DNA of 44,881 nucleotides from Magnetococcales bacterium WMHbinv6 (GCA_002753135.1 PDZV01000035.1:1-44881), one strand, 5' to 3'; counted from the stretch's first letter, positions 8,981 through 18,016 are shown. Program-made: numbers and translations. Notes: generated by a model from the letters alone, not told the origin.

Positions 8981-10078
8981 ATGGCGGTTTTTAATGAAAT
9001 GCTTCGTGTTCGGCTGCAAGAGTTGCTGCACAATCATGGCCGAACCTTGTTGCAGGAGCCGCGTCGTCTGGAGGCGTTATTACGCGATTTGAGCGACGGA
9101 CAAAGCGGATCAGATCTGCACCTGTTGATGCAGGGGTTGAAAACCGGTATACCAGCGCAGTTAAGCGACGATCTGGAGCGGGGCTTGCCGCTCGGCAGTA
9201 TTTTGCCCCGCCTGGTGCAACGACTGGAAGAGGCGCATATTGCCCCCAAGGCGGCGCAATGGTGTGTGGACAGCTGGTGTCTGGCCCTGGGCCATGAACC
9301 GCCACCACCGCCAGAGGCCTCCCCGCAACGCAAAACACCCGTGGATGAGCGCTATCCGATCCATCCCGAACCGCTGCCAGCAGAGCGGAGCTGGCAGGAT
9401 CCGCTGTTGGCGATGGCTTTTGTCTGGGTTCCGGCGGGCACCTTTTTGATGGGCGATCTTTTTGAAGAGGGAGGAGCCGACGAACAACCGGTGCATGAGG
9501 TGACCTTGAACGGTTTTTGGCTGGGCAAATATACGGTCACGCAGGGCCAATGGCAGCAGGTGATGGGCAACAATCCCTCGCACCGTGCCCGGGGCGACAA
9601 CCATCCGGTCGATCAGGTCTCCTGGGAAGATGTGCAGCTGTTTATCAGCAAATTCAATGAAATGAGTAAAGAGCGTTATCGTCTGCCCAGCGAAGCGGAG
9701 TGGGAGTATGCCTGCCGTTCCGGCGGCTACGAGCAACGGTATGCCGGAGGCGATAACGCCGACTCTGTCGCCTGGTTTGCCGACAACAGCCGGGAGAGCA
9801 GCCATCCGGTCGGCCAGAAGAGCGCCAACGGTTTGGGCCTGCACGATATGTCCGGCAATGTCTGGGAGTGGTGCGAAGATTGGTACGATGACATGGCCTA
9901 TGCCAAAGCCGGGGCGCGGGTCAGCAATCCGCTGCGCCGCAACGAAGCCAGCGGTGATCATGTGTTGCGCGGCGGCTCGTGGAGCGATCAGGCCAAATAT
10001 GTGCGTGCCTCCTATCGCGATTGGGGGCGGCGTGATTATCGCGGTTATGATTATGGCTTCCGCCTGGTACGCCTCTGA
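8981..10078 (+). CDS. SUMF1/FGE-sulfatase-fold protein with helical N-terminal module
   Basis: This 365-aa protein has two parts. Residues 1 to about 105 form a helical module (LLQEPRRLEALLRDL, LKTGIPAQL, AQWCVDSWCLALG) that I have seen attached to various signalling domains. Residues about 140-365 form a SUMF1 domain: GTFLMG, VTQGQWQQVMG, RLPSEAEWEYA, DMSGNVWEWCEDW, LRGGSW and GFRLVRL. True formylglycine-generating enzymes carry a catalytic Cys pair after RGGSW, and this protein does not, so sulfatase activation is unlikely. It follows the kinase by 95 bases on the same strand and is a candidate substrate or effector of the TerY-P module. Paralogues lie at 38407 and 42567. Confidence 0.88.
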   Translation: MAVFNEMLRVRLQELLHNHGRTLLQEPRRLEALLRDLSDGQSGSDLHLLMQGLKTGIPAQLSDDLERGLPLGSILPRLVQRLEEAHIAPKAAQWCVDSWCLALGHEPPPPPEASPQRKTPVDERYPIHPEPLPAERSWQDPLLAMAFVWVPAGTFLMGDLFEEGGADEQPVHEVTLNGFWLGKYTVTQGQWQQVMGNNPSHRARGDNHPVDQVSWEDVQLFISKFNEMSKERYRLPSEAEWEYACRSGGYEQRYAGGDNADSVAWFADNSRESSHPVGQKSANGLGLHDMSGNVWEWCEDWYDDMAYAKAGARVSNPLRRNEASGDHVLRGGSWSDQAKYVRASYRDWGRRDYRGYDYGFRLVRL

Positions 10079-10119
10079 GTTGGCGGAAAATTTTTTTTGC
10101 ACCGGCGGCTGTGTGCGCC

Positions 10120-10779
10120 ATGCTTGACCCGGCAGAGAGCCGCCCTTGGCGGCAACAGATGATTGAACGCCAGTTGCTGGCACGAGGGGTCAGCAACCGG
10201 GCGGTGTTGCAGGCCATGCAAGAGATACCCCGGGAGCTGTTTGCGGTCAATCTGCCGCTGGAGTTGGTTTATCGTGATGGGCCGTTGCCGATCGGGCAAG
10301 GGCAAACCATCTCGCAGCCCTTCATGGTGGCAGTGATGGCGGCACTGCTGGCCCTGCCCGCCGAGGGCAAGGTCTTGGAAATCGGGGCCGGTTCCGGCTA
10401 CGGTGCGGCGGTACTCTCCCGTCTGGCCCGGCAGGTGGTCGCCGTGGAACGGCTGCCCGAACTGTTGCTACAGGCCGAAAAGCGCTGGCAGCAGTTGGGC
10501 CTGCACACGATTCACCCTGTACTGGCCGACGGCTCCATCGGTTGCCCGGAACAGGCACCGTTTGACGGCATTGTGGTCACCGCCGCAGCCCCGGCCATAC
10601 CGCCGTCGTTACTGCAGCAGTTGCGGCCCGACAGCGGGCGACTGGTCGTGCCAGTCGGTGGCCGCGCCGAACAGATTTTGCAGGTGGTCAGCCGCGATGC
10701 GGCGGGCCGTATCACGGTGAGCGATCAATTCGCTTGCCGCTTTGTCCCTTTGTTGGGCCGGGAAGGGTGGCCTTGCTGA
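10120..10779 (+). CDS. pcm: Protein-L-isoaspartate O-methyltransferase
   Basis: PCMT methylates isoaspartyl residues with S-adenosylmethionine and so starts repair of damaged proteins. The 219-aa product shows the family N-terminus (MIERQLLARGVSNRAVLQAMQEIPRELF), GQTISQPFMVA, the SAM-binding motif EIGAGSGYGAAVL, VVAVERLPEL and the late DGIVVTAAAP and LVVPVG motifs. Length is typical. ATG 10120 and GTG 10111 are both possible starts; there is no good ribosome-binding site for either. mfd follows 39 bases downstream. Confidence 0.95.
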   Translation: MLDPAESRPWRQQMIERQLLARGVSNRAVLQAMQEIPRELFAVNLPLELVYRDGPLPIGQGQTISQPFMVAVMAALLALPAEGKVLEIGAGSGYGAAVLSRLARQVVAVERLPELLLQAEKRWQQLGLHTIHPVLADGSIGCPEQAPFDGIVVTAAAPAIPPSLLQQLRPDSGRLVVPVGGRAEQILQVVSRDAAGRITVSDQFACRFVPLLGREGWPC

Positions 10780-10818
10780 CCACGCTTCAAACTTTTCGTG
10801 TCGATGTGGTGTTGATGT

Positions 10819-13800
10819 ATGGATCCCCAATTACTTGCCCATCCGTTGTTGGGGCCGCTTAAGGCCCATCTGCTGCAACGTGGTTCTCCTTATCCGATTT
10901 TATGCGACCTGCCGGGCGGCTCTTTTGCCTGGTTGGCAACCGCCCTGGCGCGGGAGTGGCATCGCCCTTTGCTTCTGGTCACCGCCAGTGCCAGCCGAGC
11001 CGATGCCCTGTTTCGGGAGGTGCTGTTTTTTTCCGAACATTACAAGCAGCCTCTGCCCCTGCTCTCTTTTCCAGCCTGGGAAACGCTCCCTTTTGAACCT
11101 CTCTCTCCTTTTGGTCCGCTGGTGGGCGAACGCATCGCCACCCTGTTCCGATTGACGCAAATGACGGGCAGCGGTCCGGTTTTGGCGGGCAACGAGGCCG
11201 GTGATACCCGTGCGGTCATCGTCACCACTGCCGCCGCCCTGATGCAGCGGGTGATGCCGGCGCAACTGCTGGCCCAGCACGGTCTGGCGATCAAAAAAGG
11301 GGATCAGCTCAATCTGACCGTGATGCGCGAGTTTTTAACCCTCTCCGGCTACCGCCATGCCTCGCAGGTGGCCGAACCGGGGGAGTTTGCCATTCGCGGC
11401 GGCATCGTCGACTTTTTTCCGCCCGGCCATGACAATCCGGTGCGTATTGAGCTGTTTGGCGATGAGGTGGAGACCCTGCGCCAGTTTGATCCGGTCACCC
11501 AGCGCTCCACCGATCCGATTCCCGGCGTCCAGGCCCTGCCCACCAGCGAAGTGTTGCTCAACGAAACAACCATCCGCACCTTCCGTACCCAATACCGGCA
11601 GGTTTTCGGCGGCCAGTCGGCAGAAGATACGATGTATAAAGAGATTTCCAAAGGGTGCAAAGTGCAGGGCATGGAACATCTGCTGCCCCTGTTCTACGAA
11701 CCGGCGGCCACTTTTTTTGATTATCTGCCGGAGGGTTCCACCTTTTTGTTGGAAGAAAATGCTCTGGCCGCCGTTGAACAGTTTGCGCAGGAGGTGCAGG
11801 AGCGTTATCGTCTGGTCAACACGCCGCAAGAGAGCCGTTCGGGGCTGGCCCGCAACAGCCGTTATTTACCCTCTGATGCCCTCTACCTGAGCAGGGAACA
11901 GTGGCAGGCGTCGCTGCAACCCTTTACCGTTTTTGCCAGCCGCTCCGGGGCGGAAAAGGGGGCCATTTCGCTGGCCTTTGATCCGGTGATCGATTTTACC
12001 GGCCAGAGCGCACCGGTCACAGTCAGCGACAACAGCAAAGGCAACAAAGAGAGTACCCTGGATCGGGTGGCGCAGACCATCCGCACGGCACAAAACAACG
12101 GTTTTCGTATCGCCATGAGCGTGCGCACCATCGGGCAACGGGAACGGCTGCGCGAGGTGTTGGAAGATCATAAAATTGCCACCCGTCTGGCCCCGCATTG
12201 GGATGCGGTCCTCAACGCCCCCCCGGGAACGACCTGGCTGGTGATCGGCGATGTGGAACAGGGTTTTGCCCATGGCCGTATCGGGGTGGTACTGATTCCT
12301 GAGGAGTCCATTTTTGGCCGCCGCACCCGGCGTCGCCAGCGGGATCAACGCTATCTGGAACAGCTGCTGGCCAGCTTTTCCGATCTGCAGGAAGGCAATC
12401 TGGTGGTGCATGCCGATCACGGCATCGGTCGTTTCGGGGGGTTGCATCCGCTGGATATTGGCACGATCAAGAATGAGTTTTTGCTGATCACCTATCAGGA
12501 TGAAGACAAACTCTATGTGCCGGTGGAAAATCTGGACCGGGTCAGCAAATATTCCGGGGCCGAAGAGATTGCCCTGGACAAGCTGGGCAGCGCCAAATGG
12601 GAAAAGACCAAAGAGCGCACGCGCAAAAAAATTCTCGAGATGGCCCACGAACTGGTCCATTTACAGGCGTTGCGTGCTGCCACCCAGGGTTTTACCTTTG
12701 CCGGAGCCGATCCCCTTTACCAGGAGTTTGCCGCCACCTTTCCCTTTGAGGAGACCCCCGACCAGGCCCAGGCCATTGAAGCGGTACTGGCCGATATGGC
12801 CTCCAGCCGTCCCATGGATCGCCTGGTCTGTGGTGATGTGGGCTTCGGCAAAACCGAGGTGGCCTTGCGGGCCGCTTTCCGGGCGGTGATGGATGGCAAA
12901 CAGGTGGCGGTGCTGGCCCCGACCACCATTCTGGCCCAGCAACATTTTGAAACGTTTTCCCGCCGTCTTGCCCCGTATCCGGTCAAAATTGAGTTGCTCT
13001 CCCGTTTTCGCACCCCCGCAGAACAGAAACTGGCCCTGCGCCGCCTGAGCAGCGGCGATGCCGATATTGCCATCGGCACCCATCGTCTGCTGCAAAGTGA
13101 TGTCCATTTCAAAGACATTGGCCTGCTGGTGGTCGACGAGGAACAGCGTTTCGGGGTGTCACACAAGGAAAAACTGAAAACTTTTCGCGCCACGGTGGAT
13201 ATTTTAACCCTGACGGCGACACCGATTCCACGCACCCTGCATCTGGCGATGGCCGGCGTGCGGGATATTTCGATCATCGCCACTCCGCCCCTGGATCGTT
13301 TGGCCATTCGCACCCTTATCACCCAATATGACCGGACACAGGTACGCGAGGCCATTTTGCGGGAGATTTACCGCGGCGGTCAGGTCTATTATCTCTATAA
13401 CCGGGTGCAGGATATTGAAAAATTTGCCGCCCAACTGGGCGAACTGGTACCGGAAGCCAAGCTGGGTGTGGCGCACGGGCAGATGCGCGAAGGGCAGTTG
13501 GAACGGATCATGTTCTCCTTTTATCAGCAGGAGTTTAACGTTCTGCTTTGCACGACGATCATTGAAAACGGCGTGGACATTCCCTCGGCCAACACCATCA
13601 TCATCCATCGGGCGGACAAGTTCGGTCTGGCGCAGTTGCATCAGTTGCGCGGTCGGGTAGGCCGTTCCAAACATCGGGCCTACGCCTATCTGCTGGTTCC
13701 CCCGGCGCACAATCTGACCGAAGATGCCCGCAAGCGTCTGGAGGCGTTGGAGACCTTGGGCGATTTGGGGGCCGGTTTCAGCCTGGCGACCCATGATCTG

Positions 13801-14505
13801 GAAATTCGTGGTGCGGGCAACATTTTGGGTGATGAGCAATCCGGGCAGATTCGCGAGGTTGGTTTTGAGTTGTACAATCAGATGTTGCGCGATGCCATTC
13901 AAGGTTTGGCCAACCAGGCGGCAGCCACCGAGGTAGCCCCGGAGCGGGTGGAAGAGATATTGCCCAACATCAGCCTGCATGTTTCGACGCACATTCCCAA
14001 CGATTTTGTACCCGATGTGCATCAGCGTCTGACCCTGTACAAACGGATCGCCGAACTCAACAGCGGCGAGGAGATCAGCGAAATGCGTTCCGAGTTGTTG
14101 GACCGTTTCGGACCGTTACCGGAATCGATTATGAACCTGCTGCGTCTGGTCGGGATTAAGCGCAGCTGTCGGCAATTAAAAATTCTCAAGCTGGAGGCGG
14201 GCCCGAAAGGGGCGACGCTGCAGTTTCACCCGCAACCGGCGGTCAATCCGCAAGCGATTATTGAGTTGATTCAGCAAGGTGGTGGTTCGGTCACCTTCAA
14301 CCATCAGAGCAACACGCTGGCGGTAAAAAACCGTTTATGGGATGTGGAGGAGGTTCGTTTGCGCGCCCTGGAGGAGTTATTGGACCGCCTGCGCCCCGAT
14401 CCAGCGCAGTCAAAGGCGATGATCTCCCCCACCCCCCACCACCACCCCGGCAAAGCCCACAGTAGCCACGCACTCCATATTGACAAGCGGCGCAAAAGTG
14501 TGTAG
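10819..14505 (+). CDS. mfd: Transcription-repair coupling factor Mfd
   Basis: Mfd is an ATP-driven translocase that removes RNA polymerase stalled at lesions and recruits UvrA. The 1228-aa protein has the UvrB-like N-terminal region (FPAWETLPFEPLSP, GGIVDFFPPG), the CarD-like RNA-polymerase-interacting domain (NLVVHADHGIGRFGGL), the helicase core with Walker A GDVGFGKTEVA, DEEQ box VVDEEQRFG, TATPIPRTL and RGRVGRSKH, and a C-terminal TRCF domain. Full length, with a short His/Lys-rich tail after the last domain. pcm lies upstream on the same strand. Confidence 0.97.
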   Translation: MDPQLLAHPLLGPLKAHLLQRGSPYPILCDLPGGSFAWLATALAREWHRPLLLVTASASRADALFREVLFFSEHYKQPLPLLSFPAWETLPFEPLSPFGPLVGERIATLFRLTQMTGSGPVLAGNEAGDTRAVIVTTAAALMQRVMPAQLLAQHGLAIKKGDQLNLTVMREFLTLSGYRHASQVAEPGEFAIRGGIVDFFPPGHDNPVRIELFGDEVETLRQFDPVTQRSTDPIPGVQALPTSEVLLNETTIRTFRTQYRQVFGGQSAEDTMYKEISKGCKVQGMEHLLPLFYEPAATFFDYLPEGSTFLLEENALAAVEQFAQEVQERYRLVNTPQESRSGLARNSRYLPSDALYLSREQWQASLQPFTVFASRSGAEKGAISLAFDPVIDFTGQSAPVTVSDNSKGNKESTLDRVAQTIRTAQNNGFRIAMSVRTIGQRERLREVLEDHKIATRLAPHWDAVLNAPPGTTWLVIGDVEQGFAHGRIGVVLIPEESIFGRRTRRRQRDQRYLEQLLASFSDLQEGNLVVHADHGIGRFGGLHPLDIGTIKNEFLLITYQDEDKLYVPVENLDRVSKYSGAEEIALDKLGSAKWEKTKERTRKKILEMAHELVHLQALRAATQGFTFAGADPLYQEFAATFPFEETPDQAQAIEAVLADMASSRPMDRLVCGDVGFGKTEVALRAAFRAVMDGKQVAVLAPTTILAQQHFETFSRRLAPYPVKIELLSRFRTPAEQKLALRRLSSGDADIAIGTHRLLQSDVHFKDIGLLVVDEEQRFGVSHKEKLKTFRATVDILTLTATPIPRTLHLAMAGVRDISIIATPPLDRLAIRTLITQYDRTQVREAILREIYRGGQVYYLYNRVQDIEKFAAQLGELVPEAKLGVAHGQMREGQLERIMFSFYQQEFNVLLCTTIIENGVDIPSANTIIIHRADKFGLAQLHQLRGRVGRSKHRAYAYLLVPPAHNLTEDARKRLEALETLGDLGAGFSLATHDLEIRGAGNILGDEQSGQIREVGFELYNQMLRDAIQGLANQAAATEVAPERVEEILPNISLHVSTHIPNDFVPDVHQRLTLYKRIAELNSGEEISEMRSELLDRFGPLPESIMNLLRLVGIKRSCRQLKILKLEAGPKGATLQFHPQPAVNPQAIIELIQQGGGSVTFNHQSNTLAVKNRLWDVEEVRLRALEELLDRLRPDPAQSKAMISPTPHHHPGKAHSSHALHIDKRRKSV

Positions 14506-14548
14506 CTTTTCTGTCCCTGGCTGTTTCAGCAGAAAACTTTTCCCAGAC

Positions 14549-14624
14549 GCCGGTATAGCTCAATTGGCAGAGCAACGGATTTGTAATCCGTAGGTTCGGG
14601 GTTCGATTCCCCGTGCCGGCTCCA
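14549..14624 (+). tRNA. tRNA-Thr (anticodon TGT)
   Basis: A complete cloverleaf is visible. The acceptor stem GCCGGTA pairs with TGCCGGC, with one G-T pair. The D arm contains AGCTCAATTGGCAGAGCA. The anticodon stem ACGGA/TCCGT holds the loop TTTGTAA with anticodon TGT, and the T arm GGGGTTCGATTCCCC is canonical. CCA is encoded (14622-14624). The gene borders a decayed island carrying an integrase gene, so its 3' end is the likely integration site. Confidence 0.97.
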
Positions 14625-14717
14625 ATATTTTCAAACAGTTACGGTCACTCACAAGGTGGCTGTTTCTGTTTTTGGCGTTTTTGGGTTCCCCTATGGGTTC
14701 CTTTTGCTTTTTGGGTG

Positions 14718-14758
14718 TACCGCGCCACATGGTTTTAATATTACCGCGCCACATGGTT
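14718..14758 (+). repeat. 17-bp tandem direct repeat
   Basis: TACCGCGCCACATGGTT occurs at 14718-14734 and 14742-14758, a period of 24 bp with a 7-bp AT-rich spacer. It could be a recombinase arm-binding site or the scar of an insertion near the tRNA. Function is unknown. Confidence 0.7.
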
Positions 14759-14768
14759 CTACAATAGC

Positions 14769-14915
14769 GTAAAACGACACCTATATTGGAAACAAAATAC
14801 TCTTACTGTCCCAGCAAAAAGCTTTATCGGTCCAGTCAGGCCAAAACAACTGGTTTCAAGAATGTAAAGTGACGCATTCTCAGAGCAAAGCAACATCTGT
14901 ATTGATAGCGAAGCG
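14769..14915 (+). repeat. Three degenerate units related to the Mu-like repeats near the right edge
   Basis: GTAAAACGACACCTATATTG at 14769-14788 matches GTAAAACGACATCTGTATTG at 43779 and 43970 with two differences. AAGTGACGCATTCT at 14867-14880 resembles the AAGTGACGCTTCTATTG unit. CAACATCTGTATTGATAGCG at 14891-14910 matches GACATCTGTATTGATAACG. All are in the same orientation as the right-hand array. They probably are transposase-binding sites left by a related element. Confidence 0.5.
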
Positions 14916-15084
14916 GATGAACAGAATATCCTCTTTCTCGTCGTAGTCGATATTCATAACCTCTCCTCCATACAGGCATGGTTGGTCATCTTCGGGTTGG
15001 TGAGCTTCATAGAAGCCCTATTGGGGGTGAAGGAGTCCCCTTTTTCCCGCCGTCGCGGTAGGCCGGGCATTCGTTCGCGGGTTG

Positions 15085-15351
15085 TCAGGCCAGCAATGCT
15101 TCTGGATGACGTTCAGCGATACGCAGCAGGGAGGCCGCCGGACCGGATGGCTTGCGCCGCCCTTGTTCCCACTCCTGGACGGTCCGCACACTCACCCCCA
15201 GGATGCCAGCGAAAGAAGATTGGGAAAGCGCCATCCTGTCCCGAATCTCTTTGACATCACCCGGAATCTGCACGGTGACTCGCCGTCCCTGGCCCGCCTT
15301 GATCGCCTGCACACTTTCGAGAAGCTCTTGCCCAATGTCGCGTTTGTTCAT
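15085..15351 (-). CDS. XRE-family antitoxin / DNA-binding protein (HigA-like)
   Basis: This 88-aa protein has a helix-turn-helix of the XRE/lambda-Cro type in its second half (MALSQSSFAGILGVSVRTVQEWEQGRRKPSG). The first half (DIGQELLESVQAIKAG) resembles antitoxins of the HigA/RelB-associated kind. Its ATG overlaps the stop of the toxin gene (ATGA at 15351-15348), the order toxin then antitoxin being typical of higBA. It would bind the toxin and repress its own operon. No operator was identified because the promoter must lie upstream of the toxin or of the integrase. Confidence 0.85.
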   Translation of the reverse strand: MNKRDIGQELLESVQAIKAGQGRRVTVQIPGDVKEIRDRMALSQSSFAGILGVSVRTVQEWEQGRRKPSGPAASLLRIAERHPEALLA

Positions 15352-15677
15352 AGCCCGTCAATCTCCTCTTTCAGTTGTCGCAAAACAGCCGCAGTCATAT
15401 TTTCCGTTTCGTTCTTGGCGTAGATGGTCAGCAACCAGATTTCCCCCTGCCGGGTGCGCCAGTAGTAAATTACCCGCACACCCCCGCGCTTTCCTCGCCC
15501 TGCAACACACCATCTCAGCTTGCGCACACCGCCACTGCCGGGAATCACAACACCCGTTTCTGGATGCAACGCCAAAGACCACTGCATGGCCGCATACTCG
15601 GCATCGTCCAGATAGTCATGAATCAGCCTGGAAAATGCCGGTGCCTCAATAAAGGTGATCTCTGTACTATACGTCAT
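15348..15677 (-). CDS. RelE/HigB-type toxin
   Basis: This 109-aa protein has the HigB2/RelE-like pattern: ITFIEAPAFSRLI at the N-terminus, GSGGVRKLRW, RGKRGGVRVIYYW (the central beta-strand with basic residues) and IWLLTIYAKNE followed by a C-terminal helix. Such toxins cut mRNA on the ribosome. The start at 15677 (MTYSTEIT) is preferred to 15695 because family members begin just before the first strand. The pair lies within the island and probably stabilises it. The toxin looks intact. Confidence 0.85.
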   Translation of the reverse strand: MTYSTEITFIEAPAFSRLIHDYLDDAEYAAMQWSLALHPETGVVIPGSGGVRKLRWCVAGRGKRGGVRVIYYWRTRQGEIWLLTIYAKNETENMTAAVLRQLKEEIDGL

Positions 15678-15701
15678 TGACGGAATGCCCTGCAAAAGAA
15701 A

Positions 15702-16616
15702 TCATGCCATCACCCGCAACGGCACCACGTTGGTTTCCGGTTGTCCGGTCACAATCGCTTCCAACCGCCTGCCCCAGGCATCCAGAGCAAGGCGCTTTTC
15801 CGCATCGTAACTGTGCCGATCATAGACCGCCGTTATGCCCTGCTCTACATGGTTCAGGATCTTGGAGACCACCAGCCTGGAAACGCCCATGCCGGTCATC
15901 AGACTGGCTGCTGTGCGCCGCAGATCGTGCGGGGTGAACTGCTCCACACCCAACACGGCCAGATTCTTTCTCAGTGCATGGTCAACGCTGGTTTGCCCCA
16001 CATGCCGCCCAGGTATCCGGGAGGGAAACAGCCAGGGAGAGTCACCGGAAAGCGCCTTGATTCGTTCCAGTATGCTCAACGCCTGGCTGGAAAGCGGGAT
16101 ACGGTGCGCCATTTTGTTTTTTGAGGACTCAACAGGGAGGGTCCACCATCCACCCACCAGGTCAAAATCAGCCCAACTGGCGGTCACCACCTCTCCCTTT
16201 CGAGTGGCGGTGAGAAATTGCAGCTTCAGAGCCAGACGGGTTCCCTCACTCATGCCCGCCTGATCCAGACCGTTCCAGAAGGCGCGCATCTCCTCCAGCG
16301 TCAACACCCGGTCCCGTTGTCGTTCAGCGACAGGGGCTTGCACTCCCAGGCAAGGCGACACGTCGACCACTCCACGCGACACAGCAAAATTGAACATCTT
16401 GCGTACACAGGCCAGGGTCCGGTTGGCGGTGGTTGTTGCCCCCCGGTCCTGCATTTCGTCCAGCATTTTGACCACGTCATGCCGGGTGATCTCTTTGGCT
16501 TTTCGCCTGCCCCAGCGTGGCAGCACATCCTTTTGCAACATGCGTTGATCTTCCGGCCAGGTTCGTTTGCGTGGCTTGGCCCACCGTTCAAGGTATTCCT
16601 CCACCACCCGTACCAT
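15702..16616 (-). pseudogene. 5'-truncated tyrosine recombinase (integrase)
   Basis: About 304 residues of a phage/island integrase remain. The core-binding domain begins at once (VVEEYLERWAKPRKRTW), and the catalytic domain keeps R (LTATRKGE), K (SSKNKMAHRI), HDLRRTA, NHVEQG and the nucleophile Tyr in AVYDRHSY. The N-terminal arm-type DNA-binding domain of about 90 residues is missing; in its place lies the 3' end of the ATPase gene. An ATG one base after the ATPase stop (16616-16614) could still allow translation. The catalytic core could be active but would lack arm-site binding. The integrase adjoins tRNA-Thr, as expected for a tRNA-targeting island. Confidence 0.8.
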
Positions 16617-16617
16617 C

Positions 16618-17703
16618 TCAAGGTCTCCCGCCCAGCACATTGCGTTTCCATAGCTCACCCATGGCATACTCTTGCAACCACCCCTCCAGTTCGCTCCTTT
16701 CAAAGCGCCGAAAGATGGAAGCCCCATTTTCTTGATCCACCACGATGACCTCCTCAGGTTCCAATTCATTGACCAATTCGACCGACTGTGTGGAAACGAT
16801 CAATTGGCGCGATTCGGCTACCTGCTGGAAAATATCGGCCAGAACGGAGATGGCGTAAGGGTGCAAACCCAGTTCCGGTTCATCAATCAGAACGGTATCA
16901 GGCAATAGTTCGACGGGTTGCAACAACAGAGTTGCCAGACAAATAAAGCGCAATGTCCCATCAGAAAGGACATGCGCTTTGAACGGGGTGTCGGGACTCC
17001 CTTTTTGGCTCCACTCCAATTCGATGGTTTCAGGCTCCTCTGGACGGTGGACAAAATCTCCAAAAAAAGGGGCCACCAGACGAATGGTTGCGACGATTCT
17101 CTGATAGGATTCTGGATGTTTCTGGTACAACATTCTGAGATAGGCGGCCAGATTGGCGGCATCCTCTTTCAAGCGCAGATTGTCATTGCTGAGATGGCGT
17201 TGTTTAACCCTGGCTTTCTCGCCGGTATCGTGGAAGTGATAAACGCGCCATTTTTTTACTGAATCGCGAACATACGGAGAGTATTTATCACTCGCCTCCT
17301 TCAATTTTGATTCGGCATGACCAGTTCCAAGAAGAGCTGGATGAGGAGTGGTAGAATAATACATACCCTTGAATCGGCTTGATTCTTGTTTGAATACCAA
17401 GCGATTATCTGATGTTGGCACCAAATCAAAATCGTATCCGTTATGCCCAAAATGAAATTCAGCATGCAATCGTTCCGTCTGTTCTCTTCCAAAATACAAA
17501 ATAGCGTCTGGTCCTCCCTGCTTCTGAACATATAGTTGGAATTGTTGCTCATACATCTCATTGAGCATGCGGAACATACTGATAAAATTACTCTTGCCAG
17601 CACCATTGGCACCAATCAATACGTTCAAGCTTCGCAAAGAGAGATTTTTTAACTCCCTGATGGACTTGAAACCAATGATGGAAAGTTCGTCTACATGGGA
17701 CAT
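16618..17703 (-). CDS. AAA-family ATPase (AAA_21 / OLD-like SMC-type)
   Basis: This is a 361-aa protein with an ABC/SMC-like ATPase head. Walker A is GANGAGKSNF (about 31-40), followed by a signature region (HVLSDGTLRFICLATLL), Walker B VLIDEPELGLHP and a late switch STQSVELVNEL. Proteins of this type, often next to a DUF4276 or other small partner gene, occur in phage-defence and mobile islands. No intact partner remains: the next frame is an integrase fragment. It begins with ATG 17703 just downstream of the HsdS fragment. Function is unknown; defence is inference from family and setting. Confidence 0.85.
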   Translation of the reverse strand: MSHVDELSIIGFKSIRELKNLSLRSLNVLIGANGAGKSNFISMFRMLNEMYEQQFQLYVQKQGGPDAILYFGREQTERLHAEFHFGHNGYDFDLVPTSDNRLVFKQESSRFKGMYYSTTPHPALLGTGHAESKLKEASDKYSPYVRDSVKKWRVYHFHDTGEKARVKQRHLSNDNLRLKEDAANLAAYLRMLYQKHPESYQRIVATIRLVAPFFGDFVHRPEEPETIELEWSQKGSPDTPFKAHVLSDGTLRFICLATLLLQPVELLPDTVLIDEPELGLHPYAISVLADIFQQVAESRQLIVSTQSVELVNELEPEEVIVVDQENGASIFRRFERSELEGWLQEYAMGELWKRNVLGGRP

Positions 17704-17734
17704 GGTTAGCTTGTCCAGAATTCATGAAATATAT

Positions 17735-17911
17735 TCATAGTATTTTCTCCACTATTTTTTCCGCCTCACGCAGCCGGATTTGACCGGAAATCAACATAGG
17801 CAGGAGCAGATCACGGAGTTGGGTGCCGGATTCACGTTTATTTGCCTCTACCTCACCGGCACGATCCAGCAATTTTTCCACCCTGGCCATCACCGCGTCT
17901 TCGATCAGGTA
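17735..17911 (-). pseudogene. C-terminal fragment of a type I restriction specificity subunit (HsdS)
   Basis: The last 58 residues of this frame read MARVEKLLDRAGEVEANKR then TQLRDLLLPMLISGQIRLREAEKIVE, which is the conserved C-terminal helix and tail of HsdS proteins (LRDxLLPKLISGEL). No target-recognition domain, HsdM or HsdR is present. The frame is fused in-line to an IS630 fragment. It is the remnant of a lost restriction-modification locus. Confidence 0.7.
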
Positions 17912-18016
17912 TTCTGCCATATTCAACCAACTGCCGTGTTTCGGCGTGTAATGGATCTCAAGACGATCCAGTATCCTGCGTGCCACCTCATCAAAAATTG
18001 TTGAGTACCAAACCAA
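17912..18016 (-). pseudogene. IS630-family transposase fragment fused to HsdS fragment
   Basis: Residues DEVARRILDRLEIHYTPKHG followed by SWLNMAE match the C-terminal DDE region of IS630 transposases, where the final catalytic Glu is in this motif. Only about 35 codons remain, with no upstream catalytic Asp, and the frame runs directly into the HsdS tail. Not functional. Confidence 0.75.

Larger units (their letters stand above)
14625..15084. other. Gene-free spacer at the tRNA-proximal edge of the island
   Basis: No supported gene is present. Just after the tRNA, AAACAG and CTGTTT (14634-14657) could form a weak hairpin before a T-rich stretch. A 17-bp direct repeat occurs at 14718-14734 and 14742-14758. 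Sequences resembling the Mu-like repeats at 43774-44008 lie at 14769-14915. The rest shows nothing I can name. Confidence 0.5.
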
